From contig CAKZUK010000258.1 in the NCBI GenBank assembly GCA_937921775.1, positions 1 through 39,992 of the forward strand: a stretch of 39,992 nt of DNA, in the 5' to 3' direction. The translations under genes and the position numbers were made by a program. Within the stretch, counting starts at the first letter, position 1, and every line of letters begins with the position of its first letter. Shown here piece after piece: positions 25,264 through 34,230 of this stretch. This DNA comes from an uncultured Saprospiraceae bacterium. GTDB taxonomy: Bacteria; Bacteroidota; Bacteroidia; Chitinophagales; Saprospiraceae. Below the pieces are notes generated by a model that was not told where the DNA came from, did no database searches, and saw only the letters and a program-made list of their open reading frames with translations.

Positions 25264-27015
25264 TTAATTCACAACAAACTTCCCACTATAAGTCTTTCCA
25301 TCTTTAGCAGTTACTTTGTAGAAATACATTCCTGGTCTTAGATTTCCTTTTTCCATCCTTAGACTATTTGCCGAAAGGCCAGCGTAAGTTCTCATTAGTT
25401 GACCATTCATGTCATAAATTTGAACTTCTTTCAACTGCTCATCTGTATTGATAAAGCTGAGACGCGTTTGGCTGTTCATTGGATTGGGAAATAAACTTAG
25501 ACTTGATTTATTATAAAGAGGGCTTTGATTTGAAAGCGTAAAATTGTTTCCGAAAAAACCATCCAATACGTCTCCAATATCCTGAAGTACTGAAAGGTCG
25601 GGACATGGGTGAGCGACATCAGCTGCGTAAATGACCGCAAAAGTCATCGTTTCACTATCTCCAGGTTCCAATCTAAATGGCCCCACTCCTATCAACATTC
25701 GAGGATCAGCAATTGTATTTTCTGCGCACATTGACCAAGCAGTATCAATGGAAGGATTACCAGAATAAGCAAATTTTGTGTAATCCGTACTCCCTGGATT
25801 GTAGCCATTCCCACCAGCAGTTAAGGGTGTTTCGTCTGCCCACGTTCCTGTTAACAATCTGAAATATTGAACATCTAAATTATTTCCTGAAGGTAAATCA
25901 GCTTCATCCAATACCATAAAGGTATTCATTTTAACCTCTATAATAGTGTCACCCCAAGAACCAGGTGGAGGCACTTCTAAATCACCATCTTCATTAATAA
26001 TCCGTTCTACTTTTGGGCCCCTAACTATCTTAATTCCCACAACTGGAATTTCTTCACAATAGGTATTAATATCTCCCGGGCAGCTACAATCATTTTCACC
26101 ATCCACCGCATCTTGATTGTATATAAATGCTAGGTTATCTTCAGGAAAACATCCAATATAATCATCTGTAGGGCAGCCTAAAGCTGGATCAATCCAAATT
26201 CCAACTATCGTACTATCTATGGTTTCTATTGCCCTGTTAATAAACTTATATTCATAAAAGGTAGTGTTATTAAGAGCAGCTTCATCCGATTCGAAAGAAT
26301 AAGCTAGAAGCTGAATTTCAATCCTTATAAAATTTCCTCCAGTTACAAAATGCTCATCACCAGCATCATTAAACAGAGTCCAATGCGCTTGATCTGCGCC
26401 GTTGATATCGGGATAGTCACCATCATAAGGGTTGTAAATTCCATCATAATTATGATCATAAAAAGGGGCAAGCTCTTGTTCTGTATTAGGCAAGTCAAAT
26501 CCAAAAATAGCCGAGAATGCTGGATTAGCTCTTCCGGGCCATTCTAAAATTGAACTTGGGATGGGGCCGTCAATCGTTCCATTGTCATACCAATCAGCGG
26601 AATGGCTTATAATGTCGTCTACGTTAGTAGACCATATGTAATCAAAATTACTACAGGTCGTTAACTCAGTTTGCCCAATCTCCGTTAGTGGTCCCGGATA
26701 AAAATCTACTTCTCCAGCATTCATTCCGAAAGTAGAAGCAGCCACCTTTATATTACCTGCCTCATCAAAGCCTCCTATCCAAATGCCTCCCGAAGCAATA
26801 GCGGAAACTTCTGGCAAGCCAGAAGCCGGGTCTGGTTTGGGAACAATATACTTACCATTCCAAATATTTGTCCCATTTGTTATCGTTGCATTGACATTGT
26901 TGGCGTCTAGATTCGTTTCCTCTGTCGCTGGTAGACAAGGATTCTGTGCAAGAGTGATTTGCAGAAAGGCCGTTGTCAAAAACAATAATGTATGTATTGT
27001 AGTTCTAATTTTCAT
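25264..27015 (-). CDS. T9SS type A cargo protein, tandem paralogue 2, function unknown
   Basis: A 583-residue paralogue of the neighbouring 587-aa protein with the same plan: signal peptide (KIRTTIHTLLFLTTAFLQITLAQ), beta-rich body with GGIWIGGFDEAGN, DYIGC and CSCPGDINTYC cysteine motifs, VAHPCPD, and a type A sorting domain (LFPNPMNSQTRLSF, IYDMNGQLMRTY, SGKFVVN). A YDHNYDGIYNP stretch again looks calcium-binding. It starts 50 nt after the stop of the shortened paralogue 3, so those two probably share a transcript. Its sorting domain carries a 32-nt segment identical at DNA level to paralogue 1. Export by the T9SS is well supported by the C-terminus; function is unknown. Confidence 0.85.
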   Translation of the reverse strand: MKIRTTIHTLLFLTTAFLQITLAQNPCLPATEETNLDANNVNATITNGTNIWNGKYIVPKPDPASGLPEVSAIASGGIWIGGFDEAGNIKVAASTFGMNAGEVDFYPGPLTEIGQTELTTCSNFDYIWSTNVDDIISHSADWYDNGTIDGPIPSSILEWPGRANPAFSAIFGFDLPNTEQELAPFYDHNYDGIYNPYDGDYPDINGADQAHWTLFNDAGDEHFVTGGNFIRIEIQLLAYSFESDEAALNNTTFYEYKFINRAIETIDSTIVGIWIDPALGCPTDDYIGCFPEDNLAFIYNQDAVDGENDCSCPGDINTYCEEIPVVGIKIVRGPKVERIINEDGDLEVPPPGSWGDTIIEVKMNTFMVLDEADLPSGNNLDVQYFRLLTGTWADETPLTAGGNGYNPGSTDYTKFAYSGNPSIDTAWSMCAENTIADPRMLIGVGPFRLEPGDSETMTFAVIYAADVAHPCPDLSVLQDIGDVLDGFFGNNFTLSNQSPLYNKSSLSLFPNPMNSQTRLSFINTDEQLKEVQIYDMNGQLMRTYAGLSANSLRMEKGNLRPGMYFYKVTAKDGKTYSGKFVVN

Positions 27016-27065
27016 AACAATTGATTTCTGTCTACAATATAAGTAATGTACAGAATTAAACTTAT

Positions 27066-27734
27066 TTAGTTTACAACAAACTTCCCTCTATAGGTCTTCC
27101 CATCGTTTGTAGATACTTTGTAGATATACATTCCTGTTGTTAAATTTTCTTTTTCGATGCTTAGACTATTGGTTAAAAGGTTAGAGTAAGTTCGCATCAG
27201 TTGGCCATTTATGGAGTAGATTTGAACTTGCTCCAATTGCTCATTACCTTTTGAAAAAATGAGCTGCGCCTGACTGATCATTGGATTGGGAGATAATGTT
27301 AGATTTGATTCCTTGTAAAGAGGAGTCGCATAACTTGTAGAAATATTTTCATTAAAAAAATCACAAACTTCATTTCCAACATCTTGAAGTACGGAAAGAT
27401 CGGGACATGGATGCGCTACATTCGCTTCGTATACCACAGCAAAACTCATCGTTTTGACTTGCCCTGGAAGCATCCTAAATGAGCCCACTCCTAATAACAT
27501 TCTAGAGTCAGCAATGATATTTTCACTACACATTGACCAATCTATACCATCCGAAGGATTTACTGAGCTTCCATTCCACCAGAGGTCTCCACCATTCCTA
27601 ATACTCGTACTGACATTATTTGCATCTAAACCTGAGGCTGCCCCTGGTGGGGAACAATCAGGCTGTGCACTAAGTATTTGTAAACATGAAACCGTAAAAA
27701 AGAGCAGTGTAAAAGCCGTAGTTTTAATTTTCAT
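27066..27734 (-). CDS. T9SS type A cargo paralogue 3, internally deleted (222 aa)
   Basis: Same family as the two following genes, but about 365 residues of the middle are absent. It keeps the signal peptide (KIKTTAFTLLFFTVSCLQIL), the head up to GGDLWWNGSS, then jumps to DWSMCSENIIADSRMLLGVG and continues in frame through VAHPCPD to a complete sorting domain (SPNPM, IYSINGQLMRTY, GKFVVN). I chose the ATG at 27734, which aligns with the start of paralogue 2; an ATG 15 codons earlier would lie upstream of the promoter box at 27767-27774. The head resembles paralogue 1 (WWNGS) and the tail paralogue 2. The reading frame is intact, so a small exported product is possible. It could also be a decaying gene. 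Confidence 0.75.
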   Translation of the reverse strand: MKIKTTAFTLLFFTVSCLQILSAQPDCSPPGAASGLDANNVSTSIRNGGDLWWNGSSVNPSDGIDWSMCSENIIADSRMLLGVGSFRMLPGQVKTMSFAVVYEANVAHPCPDLSVLQDVGNEVCDFFNENISTSYATPLYKESNLTLSPNPMISQAQLIFSKGNEQLEQVQIYSINGQLMRTYSNLLTNSLSIEKENLTTGMYIYKVSTNDGKTYRGKFVVN

Positions 27735-27766
27735 AATGATTGGTTTTAGTTGTATTTTTTGTTTGT

Positions 27767-27774
27767 CAAAACTA
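27767..27774 (-). promoter_or_regulatory. -7 promoter element for the cargo paralogue 3 / 2 transcript
   Basis: TAGTTTTG on the minus strand, an exact TAnnTTTG match, about 33 nt before the ATG at 27734. No clear TTG was found at the -33 position. Its place argues against the upstream ATG at 27779. Confidence 0.45.
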
Positions 27775-28055
27775 TTCAAAAAGAATGTCCTTCCCGAGCT
27801 ACATTGAGTGGAAGGTATGTTTTACCATGCAGGAAGCCTTTTAGAACAGATAGAAAGGAGCTATGCGATTTTCTCAAATCTTAGCTATCAAATTAAAGAT
27901 TTTTCATATCTTTCGCTTGACTAAGCAATGGAATACAAGCTAAACAATTGGTTTCTAGCTCAATTCCCTTTGATTGTACATTAATTCACCCTAGCTCCAC
28001 ACCAAATGAGCACGAAGCCAAATCATTCGGTTTCCAAAATAAAATCCTCTTAATT

Positions 28056-28436
28056 ATGGCTAATTCTCTCGAAGAAAAATTTCAGAAAATTGCAGATCAA
28101 ATTAAAGACCTTACTGTCGATTTTGCTACGCTAGAAGTAACTACCCTCACCGGAGATGTAAAACACATCATCAACACAGGTACTGGTCAGAACAAAAAGA
28201 CTAAATTTGACATGAAAAATGTCATTTCTAAACTTAACCAGAGTGGTAAAACTAAAGGTGAGATCGAATTGATCGCACATACACACATTGACTTTGATCA
28301 CGATACGGTCAACTTCATTAAGTCTGACTTGGGTAAGCAGGGTAAGCAGTTGTTTGATTTGCATCAAACTGCTGTGGGTACTGCTCATCAAGCACGTAAT
28401 GGTTTCTTGAGTTTCCTTCAGGATGTTATTGTATAG
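28056..28436 (+). CDS. Unrecognised 126-aa protein, first gene of a two-gene unit
   Basis: A cytoplasmic-looking protein with no signal peptide or membrane segment. I chose the ATG at 28056 (MANSLEEKFQKIADQI). An earlier in-frame ATG at 27948 would add 36 residues that look like translated leader. In order: an amphipathic helix (5-20), a beta section with TTLTGDV (29-35), a lysine-rich loop, a strand (EIELIAHTHIDFDHDTV, 69-85) and C-terminal helices (FDLHQTAVGTAHQARNGFLS, 100-119). The HTHIDFDHD cluster (75-83) could bind metal, but no known fold is evident. It is followed by a structured 117-nt spacer and an 834-aa coiled-coil gene on the same strand, which suggests joint function. I do not recognise the family. 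Confidence 0.75.
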   Translation: MANSLEEKFQKIADQIKDLTVDFATLEVTTLTGDVKHIINTGTGQNKKTKFDMKNVISKLNQSGKTKGEIELIAHTHIDFDHDTVNFIKSDLGKQGKQLFDLHQTAVGTAHQARNGFLSFLQDVIV

Positions 28437-28459
28437 GTTGCCCTTATAATAGGATGGGA

Positions 28460-28514
28460 ATACGGATTAGAGGTCAGATTTTGACGATCAGTCAAGTGGG
28501 CCCCTAATCCGTAT
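28460..28514 (+). ncRNA. Structured spacer between the two genes of the unknown unit
   Basis: A perfect 11-bp outer stem, ATACGGATTAG (28460-28470) with CTAATCCGTAT (28504-28514), encloses a small hairpin, TTGAC/GTCAA (28481-28495). There is no T-run after it, so it looks less like a simple terminator and more like a transcript processing, stability or ratio-setting element. Its role is unknown. Confidence 0.5.
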
Positions 28515-28553
28515 CTTCATCCCCGTTCGTAGGAAAACAAAATCTTCATTAAT

Positions 28554-31058
28554 ATGATAAGTGCTGACTGGTCCGATGTAATTCCTGCTGAAGAAGTGGC
28601 CTTGTTGGAAACAGGTCGTAGACAGGAGATTGAGCAACCTTTGATTGACTTAGGTTATCTCAATGAAATAGCTATTGAGAACAACAGCCCCGATCGTAAC
28701 TCCCACATCGCCAAGGCCATTCGGCATTTCCGAAAAGATTATATTCTCGCAGGTTTAATTCCTGATTTTGCTCCAAATTTTTCGAAAATTCCTCCTGAAG
28801 AATTGGATGGATTGGAACTCAACTTGATTCATCAACTGACTGGATTAGATGGTGAGTTTTCCATTCTTAATCTTCCTAAAAATGGGACGGTTAATCTTTC
28901 TAGCCGTGTCATTCACTATCGTTTGATTATTTTAGGTGTTTTCACAAAACAAGTTTCTAATCCTATTGGAATGGATAGTGAGCTTGCGCTAAAAACATTG
29001 AATACTTGGCTTGTAGCCAAAAACAGGACTGAGCTTTTGACTATGATTGGTAATCTGCCCTTTCTGCTGCAACGCATATTGGATAGTAAACAACTCCGAA
29101 AAAAAGTAGTCGTTTTTCAATATAAGACCAATGCGGCGGCGGACACTGTTGAAGAGGTAACAGAGCAGGATGGCGAGCAAGACAATGAAGCAGAACTTAT
29201 GCGAGAGGAAGCTGCTATTGATCATGAAATAACGGCATTAACCAGCACTATTTTTTCAAAAGAAGAAGCGAAAATTGAACGACTGGAGAAGCGAAATAAA
29301 AATAAAAAACGACGTGCCGAAAAAGTGGAGCGGTGTATCTTAAAATTGGTTAATCAGGGTAAAGACTTATTCGAAGAAACCAAAAGGTTGTCTGACAAAA
29401 TAAAAGTAGAAAAAATCCCTCTGCTTTCGCAAAAAAAATTACTAGATCAAGATCTTCTTCGCTTTGCAATTGCGATTCATAAAGAGAAGCAAAAGGCTGG
29501 CCCTGACCTTAATAGTAAAACGATTAGACGAAAAAAGAAAGAACTGAAAAAGGTTGAAAAACAATTGAAAAATGAGAAAAGTCAAGCTCAAATAATTGGT
29601 GAGATTGGCAACCTAAAACACAATGTCAGCATCTTCAATCGCAATATAACTGCACTCCAATCAAGACCTGGCAATCATAAAGCCATTATTAAAAAACAAC
29701 AAGATCAGATCAACTCTATCGAAAATGAGATTGACAAACTCAACAAAAAACTAGAGCGCTACAACACACGAAAAAACTTGCAAGCAGAACTTCTAAAACT
29801 AGAAGAACAAGCCAATGCAAACGGACAAAACAAAGCCATCATTCAATCATTGGAACAGCAACAAAAGCAAACCCAAGACTTGCTAAAGAACGTAGCTGAA
29901 TCCATCAAAAAGAAAGATCAATCACTACAAGATGCTATTGCAAAACGCGATACCATTATACGCAAAAATCAAATCGAAATTCAACCGCTAAAAGATCGAC
30001 TCAATCGCTTGGAGCGAAAAATAAGTGGCCTTAAATATCGATTCAAAGCACAACTCAAACGCTCACTGGATTCCGACTTTTACAAAGAGTTACGGATACA
30101 AGTTTTTGAGAGTCGCAGCAAAACTTACTTACAAAAACTAGAGCTAGATCCCTTTAATTCCTTTCTCATTCGCTTGATTCAAGTTCGCCAATGGATGAAT
30201 GGTTACTACTATGGAAAATTGGACAGCCAGCCTGCCGATCGCACCTTTCAATCTATCGTAGAACTAATTGAAGAAGAAGATTTGAAGCGCTTGCGTTTGA
30301 AATATGTCTTGACAAAACTAGGTAGCAATACTGCGGGTTACTGGTTATTAAACATCCATTACTTCTTTGATTGCATCTGCGAATTAGAGAAAAAATCTTC
30401 CACAAAAAACACCGCCGAATTAATCAAAGAGTACGAAAATCAATTTGACAAAGATCCTATTTATAAAAACGAGGTAACGGATGCCGCCTGGAAATCATTC
30501 ACCTCCGAAATTGAAGCGGGCATTCAGGAAACGAATACTCAAATTAGACGGTTTTACTACGGTGTCAAAAGTCTGGCGCGGTCTATTGGTCGAGTGATTA
30601 AAAACTTATTCCAACGTATCATTAATGGTGTAAAAAGCGTCATACGAATTTTCAAAAATTTCATTAAAATTCTTTATAAAGAAATCAGAGAAGGTGTCCG
30701 AAAATTCTTTGAAGGCATGGAATTCCTTTTCGGCAAACGACAAATAGAAACAGCTATCTCAGCAGACAAAGTATTAGTTACTAAGTTCGACTTTGATTTT
30801 GATGTTACCGTTTGGGCTTCTCCAGATATCCCCTTAGCATCTTACAAGGAGCACATGACGCTGTGTGCTGGTTATGCGCAAAATATGACCTTTAGCTTGA
30901 AGCTAGTCGCAAAAATTTTGAAATGGAGTTTTACAATAGCGTCTGGCGCGCTGACTTGGCCGAAATTAGCATTAAAAATCGCTTTTCACTTTAAGGATTT
31001 AGTCATTAAATTCTTGGTTCGACGGAAGATCCCCCGCCCCCGATTACAAAGGGGATAA
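28554..31058 (+). CDS. Large coiled-coil protein with peptidoglycan-binding-like helical modules, function unknown
   Basis: An 834-residue protein without a signal peptide. Residues 28-68 (PLIDLGYL, then AIRHFRKDY and AGLI) and 540-575 (VRQWMNGYYYGKLDSQPADR, TFQSIVEL) resemble the three-helix PG_binding_1 fold in pattern, though without export this may be a protein-interaction use of that fold. Residues 210-500 are an almost continuous charged coiled coil, rich in Lys, Glu and Gln. Residues 655-725 are basic amphipathic helices (SLARSIGRVIKNLFQRII, GVRKFFEG). Residues 735-755 are beta-like (DKVLVTKFDFDFDVTVWAS), and 778-822 hold hydrophobic, possibly membrane-active helices (LKWSFTIASGALTWPKLALK). 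The tail is basic (RRKIPRPRLQRG). It lies 117 nt after the 126-aa gene. I do not recognise the family; a scaffold or membrane-acting effector is conceivable. Confidence 0.75.
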   Translation: MISADWSDVIPAEEVALLETGRRQEIEQPLIDLGYLNEIAIENNSPDRNSHIAKAIRHFRKDYILAGLIPDFAPNFSKIPPEELDGLELNLIHQLTGLDGEFSILNLPKNGTVNLSSRVIHYRLIILGVFTKQVSNPIGMDSELALKTLNTWLVAKNRTELLTMIGNLPFLLQRILDSKQLRKKVVVFQYKTNAAADTVEEVTEQDGEQDNEAELMREEAAIDHEITALTSTIFSKEEAKIERLEKRNKNKKRRAEKVERCILKLVNQGKDLFEETKRLSDKIKVEKIPLLSQKKLLDQDLLRFAIAIHKEKQKAGPDLNSKTIRRKKKELKKVEKQLKNEKSQAQIIGEIGNLKHNVSIFNRNITALQSRPGNHKAIIKKQQDQINSIENEIDKLNKKLERYNTRKNLQAELLKLEEQANANGQNKAIIQSLEQQQKQTQDLLKNVAESIKKKDQSLQDAIAKRDTIIRKNQIEIQPLKDRLNRLERKISGLKYRFKAQLKRSLDSDFYKELRIQVFESRSKTYLQKLELDPFNSFLIRLIQVRQWMNGYYYGKLDSQPADRTFQSIVELIEEEDLKRLRLKYVLTKLGSNTAGYWLLNIHYFFDCICELEKKSSTKNTAELIKEYENQFDKDPIYKNEVTDAAWKSFTSEIEAGIQETNTQIRRFYYGVKSLARSIGRVIKNLFQRIINGVKSVIRIFKNFIKILYKEIREGVRKFFEGMEFLFGKRQIETAISADKVLVTKFDFDFDVTVWASPDIPLASYKEHMTLCAGYAQNMTFSLKLVAKILKWSFTIASGALTWPKLALKIAFHFKDLVIKFLVRRKIPRPRLQRG

Positions 31059-31175
31059 GTCATGTTAAAAGCATTTTGGGATTCTTCGAATATAGATGTG
31101 GAAATAGACTCGATGGATTGACTTAGACCTAAATAACTGTCCCTTAAATAAGCAGGTGTTATAGCAAAAAATATT

Positions 31176-32396
31176 ATGAAAAAAGCATTGAAAATTCTTC
31201 TAGCTCTTATTGTGATTTTACTCATCACTGCATTCTTTTTTAGATCAAAAATACAGCGGCTTCAATTTGCTTTGACTATGTTCTCCGGAAAAGAACAGGT
31301 TGAGCGTTTTCGATCAGTCGAAGACTATTTTCCTACTAGAACAATCGAAGCTAGTGGTACAGCAAGTCCCCTTACGAAAGGACCATTTTTACGATTCCCT
31401 GGAAGGTATGAATTTAATGGGGAGATGAAAAGCACGGAACAGCTGCTGAACGAAACGGACGTAACCGGATTAATGGTTATGAAAAATGATACCATTTATT
31501 TTGAAAATTATTATCTGGGCAATACAGCAGGGTCACATACCATTGCCTGGTCCGTTACCAAATCATTTGTATCTGCCCTTATGGGGATTGCCATTGAGGA
31601 AGGTTTTGTAAAGAGTATTGATCAAAAAGTATCCGACTACCTTCCTGAGTTCAATGGCAGTGCTTACGAAACGATTACCATAAAAAATTTATTACAAATG
31701 TCATCTGGGATTAGTTGGAATGAAGACTATAGCGATTTCAACTCAGACATCAATCGCTTTGGGAGAACCCTCGCGCTTGGTGGTTCTTTTGCAAAATTCA
31801 CAAAAACACTGACAAAAGATAAAGAGCAAGGCGTTTATAATCGTTACAACAGTTCTGATACGCAAGTACTAGGAATGATTATTTCTAAAGCGACGAATCA
31901 ATCTCTTAGCAGCTACCTGGAAGAAAAGATTTGGAAACCATTGGGTATGGAAAATAATGCTTGGTGGCTTGTAGACGACCAAGGACATGAATTTGCCGCA
32001 GCAGGATTGAGCGCCTCTTTGCGAGACTATGCAAGATTTGGACTTTTATACCTCAACAAAGGGCTTTGGAATGGTCAACGGATTATCTCGGAAGATTGGA
32101 TTAATCAGTCCTTAAACTCGGATGCTTCTCACTTGCTCGCAGGAAACAACGATGCTTCTGGCAGTGAATTGGGCTATGGCTATCAGTGGTGGATTTTGGA
32201 TGGTGACGAAGGTGAGTATGCTGCTCTCGGAATTTACAATCAAATAATATATATCAATCCCACCCATAATGTCATCATTGTAAAAACATCGGCGAACAAC
32301 AACTATGGGACTACAAATGATGAAAGTAGTTTTAGGGAATTTGAGACCTTTCAGTTGCTTCGAGAGATTGTGAAGGATGTAAGGGAAATGCGGTGA
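31176..32396 (+). CDS. Serine hydrolase of the beta-lactamase / penicillin-binding family
   Basis: A 406-residue protein with an N-terminal membrane segment (about 5-22) that anchors it or acts as a signal. The beta-lactamase-type serine hydrolase core (PF00144) follows, with the nucleophile motif SVTK (Ser126, Lys129) and the Tyr motif YNS (Tyr224-Ser226). Typical family segments are present: LLQMSSGISW, PLGMENNAWW, AAAGLSASLRDYARFGLLYL and GYGYQWW. The third motif, usually HxG, appears as GIYNQ, so activity on beta-lactams is unlikely; esterase or D-amino peptidase activity is more plausible. It follows the 834-aa gene by 117 nt on the same strand and may be read through from it, but nothing in it suggests it belongs to that unit. 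Confidence 0.88.
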   Translation: MKKALKILLALIVILLITAFFFRSKIQRLQFALTMFSGKEQVERFRSVEDYFPTRTIEASGTASPLTKGPFLRFPGRYEFNGEMKSTEQLLNETDVTGLMVMKNDTIYFENYYLGNTAGSHTIAWSVTKSFVSALMGIAIEEGFVKSIDQKVSDYLPEFNGSAYETITIKNLLQMSSGISWNEDYSDFNSDINRFGRTLALGGSFAKFTKTLTKDKEQGVYNRYNSSDTQVLGMIISKATNQSLSSYLEEKIWKPLGMENNAWWLVDDQGHEFAAAGLSASLRDYARFGLLYLNKGLWNGQRIISEDWINQSLNSDASHLLAGNNDASGSELGYGYQWWILDGDEGEYAALGIYNQIIYINPTHNVIIVKTSANNNYGTTNDESSFREFETFQLLREIVKDVREMR

Positions 32397-32516
32397 AGAA
32401 GTGAAAATTTAAAGGAAAGCTTGCGCGCCTACTTGATCCATGAACGAAAGGTAAGATGCCCCCTCTTCAAAGAAATCGACCTTTATTCAATCCAAGCAAA
32501 TTTCAATAATTTTGCC

Positions 32517-32524
32517 TAAATTTG
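32517..32524 (+). promoter_or_regulatory. -7 promoter element for pepT
   Basis: TAAATTTG, an exact TAnnTTTG match. Transcription would begin near 32531, 51 nt before the ATG at 32582. This rules out the in-frame upstream start at 32522, which lies inside the promoter box. Confidence 0.5.
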
Positions 32525-32581
32525 CAGTCGGTTTTAGCACGAGTTAAAAACTTTCGATCATATATAAACTTACAACATAAC

Positions 32582-33832
32582 ATGAGTAATCACAGTTTCA
32601 AACATACCGCAGCGGAACGATTTCTAAAGTACGTAACTGTTGACACGCAGTCTGATCCAAATTCAGAGACGGTACCTACGACGATGAAGCAAAAAGACTT
32701 GGGAAAAATCCTAGTCCAAGAGCTTTTAGAAATGGGGCTTTCGGATGCACATCTTGACGAACATGGATACGTGTATGCTACCTTAGCCTCTAATACGGAT
32801 AAAGATGTACCAGTTCTTTGTTTTTGTTCCCATATGGATACCGCACCAGATGCTAGTGGTACTAATGTGAAGCCTATTGTTCATAAAAATTATGATGGCT
32901 CTGATATTGTTTTGCCAGATGATACGACGCAAATTATTAGCCCTAAGCGTTACCCTTTTCTGAATGAAAAAATTGGTCAGGATATTATTACTGCAAGTGG
33001 TTTGACTTTGTTGGGTTCGGATGACAAAGCGGGTGTATCAGAGATCATGGATGCGATGTATCAAATGATGAATGACCCTTCCATTAAGCATGGAAAAGTG
33101 CGGGTATTATTTACGCCGGATGAGGAAGTTGGCCGTGGAGTGGATCATGCAGATATGGAAAAGCTGGGAGCTACTGTTGGTTATACCCTTGATGGCGGGA
33201 AGCCGGGTTCGCTAGAAGACGAAACCTTTTCTGCGGATGGTGTGGTGATTAACATTACTGGTGTGCCGATTCATCCGGGCTATGCAAAAGATAAAATGGA
33301 GAATGCAATTAAGATTGCTTCTGAGATTGTAACGCGTTTGCCGAAGGACAGGTTGTCACCAGAAACGACAGAAAAAAAGCAGGGTTTTATTCACCCAACG
33401 AGTATAGAAGGTCTATTGGCGCAAGCCACCGTAAAATTCATCGTTCGTGATTTTACGGATGAGAAGTTGGAGGAACATGAAGCAGAGTTGAAAAAAATCA
33501 TGGAAGAAGTCTTGGCAGAATACCCAGGAAGTACAGCTGACTTTGTGGTAACGGAGCAATATCGAAATATGAAAAAGGTGTTGGACAAACAACCCAACAT
33601 TGTAGCTTATGCGGATCAGGCGATTCGTCGAATGGGTCTTGAGCCAATCAAATCAAGTATCCGTGGAGGTACCGATGGTAGCCGTCTTTCTTTTATGGGA
33701 TTGCCTTGTCCTAACATTTTTGCGGGTATGCAAGCGATTCACTCTAAGCATGAATGGGTTTGTATTCAAGATATGAATTTGGCGGTGGATATGATTGTGA
33801 ATATTTGCCAGATTTGGGAAGAAAATTCCTAA
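32582..33832 (+). CDS. pepT: Peptidase T (tripeptide aminopeptidase)
   Basis: A 416-residue cytoplasmic di-zinc aminopeptidase of the M20 family that removes the N-terminal residue from tripeptides. Visible metal and catalytic residues: H84 and D86 in SHMDTAPD, D147 or D148 in GSDDKAG, the glutamate pair E181/E182 in TPDEEVGRG, and D204 in TLDGG. The terminal HSKHEWV segment supplies the last histidine ligand. SIRGGTDGSRLSFMGLPCPN is the characteristic PepT stretch. I chose MSNHSFKHTAAERF as the start because a promoter box lies at 32517-32524, upstream of it. It is a single gene with its own promoter and a good terminator behind it. Confidence 0.96.
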   Translation: MSNHSFKHTAAERFLKYVTVDTQSDPNSETVPTTMKQKDLGKILVQELLEMGLSDAHLDEHGYVYATLASNTDKDVPVLCFCSHMDTAPDASGTNVKPIVHKNYDGSDIVLPDDTTQIISPKRYPFLNEKIGQDIITASGLTLLGSDDKAGVSEIMDAMYQMMNDPSIKHGKVRVLFTPDEEVGRGVDHADMEKLGATVGYTLDGGKPGSLEDETFSADGVVINITGVPIHPGYAKDKMENAIKIASEIVTRLPKDRLSPETTEKKQGFIHPTSIEGLLAQATVKFIVRDFTDEKLEEHEAELKKIMEEVLAEYPGSTADFVVTEQYRNMKKVLDKQPNIVAYADQAIRRMGLEPIKSSIRGGTDGSRLSFMGLPCPNIFAGMQAIHSKHEWVCIQDMNLAVDMIVNICQIWEENS

Positions 33833-33948
33833 TTCGAAAGTATCCGCTCGAAAATCTTCTAGTCAAAGTTATTCCCACAATCGTGAGATAAAGTATTATT
33901 CGATTAATTTTTGACACCAAGTTGAGTCATTGCTAGCTAATCTAAAAC

Positions 33949-33980
33949 ATCCCGAATTTTGAGTAATCAAGATTCGGGAT
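33949..33980 (+). terminator. Intrinsic terminator of pepT
   Basis: ATCCCGAAT (33949-33957) pairs with ATTCGGGAT (33972-33980). An inner TTGA/TCAA extends the stem, and ATTTTTTTG follows. It lies 117 nt after the stop. The next 250 nt up to the OmpA gene are AT-rich with no gene and no clear TAnnTTTG box. Confidence 0.88.
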
Positions 33981-34230
33981 ATTTTTTTGTGGCCTTCCAT
34001 TCTTAGTTAATTACGCCTAGCGAGTAAGATATCTCTCCAATCCCTCCTCCACCATAGTCCTCCTTCTCAAAAAAAATGTTACCAATATTAAAAATAATCG
34101 TCTAACATATAGAACTAAATGGAATTCGTATCGTACTAAAAATCAAGCTTTCCTTCCCGAATGAACTTGCAAAATCTCATTTATTATAGATATGTAATCC
34201 GTTTCTTCCATTCTAAATAAAACTATCCCA

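Noticed and set aside
27948..28055. Upstream in-frame ATG for the 126-aa protein
   Set aside because: The extra 36 residues are irregular, and the ATG at 28056 follows an AT-rich leader and gives a typical helix start.
28266..28310. HTHIDFDHD in the 126-aa protein as a metallo-beta-lactamase HxHxDH motif
   Set aside because: The spacing does not match HxHxDH, and the protein is too short and lacks the other metal ligands of that fold.
32522..32581. Upstream in-frame start for pepT
   Set aside because: It lies inside the TAAATTTG promoter box at 32517-32524 and adds residues absent from PepT proteins.
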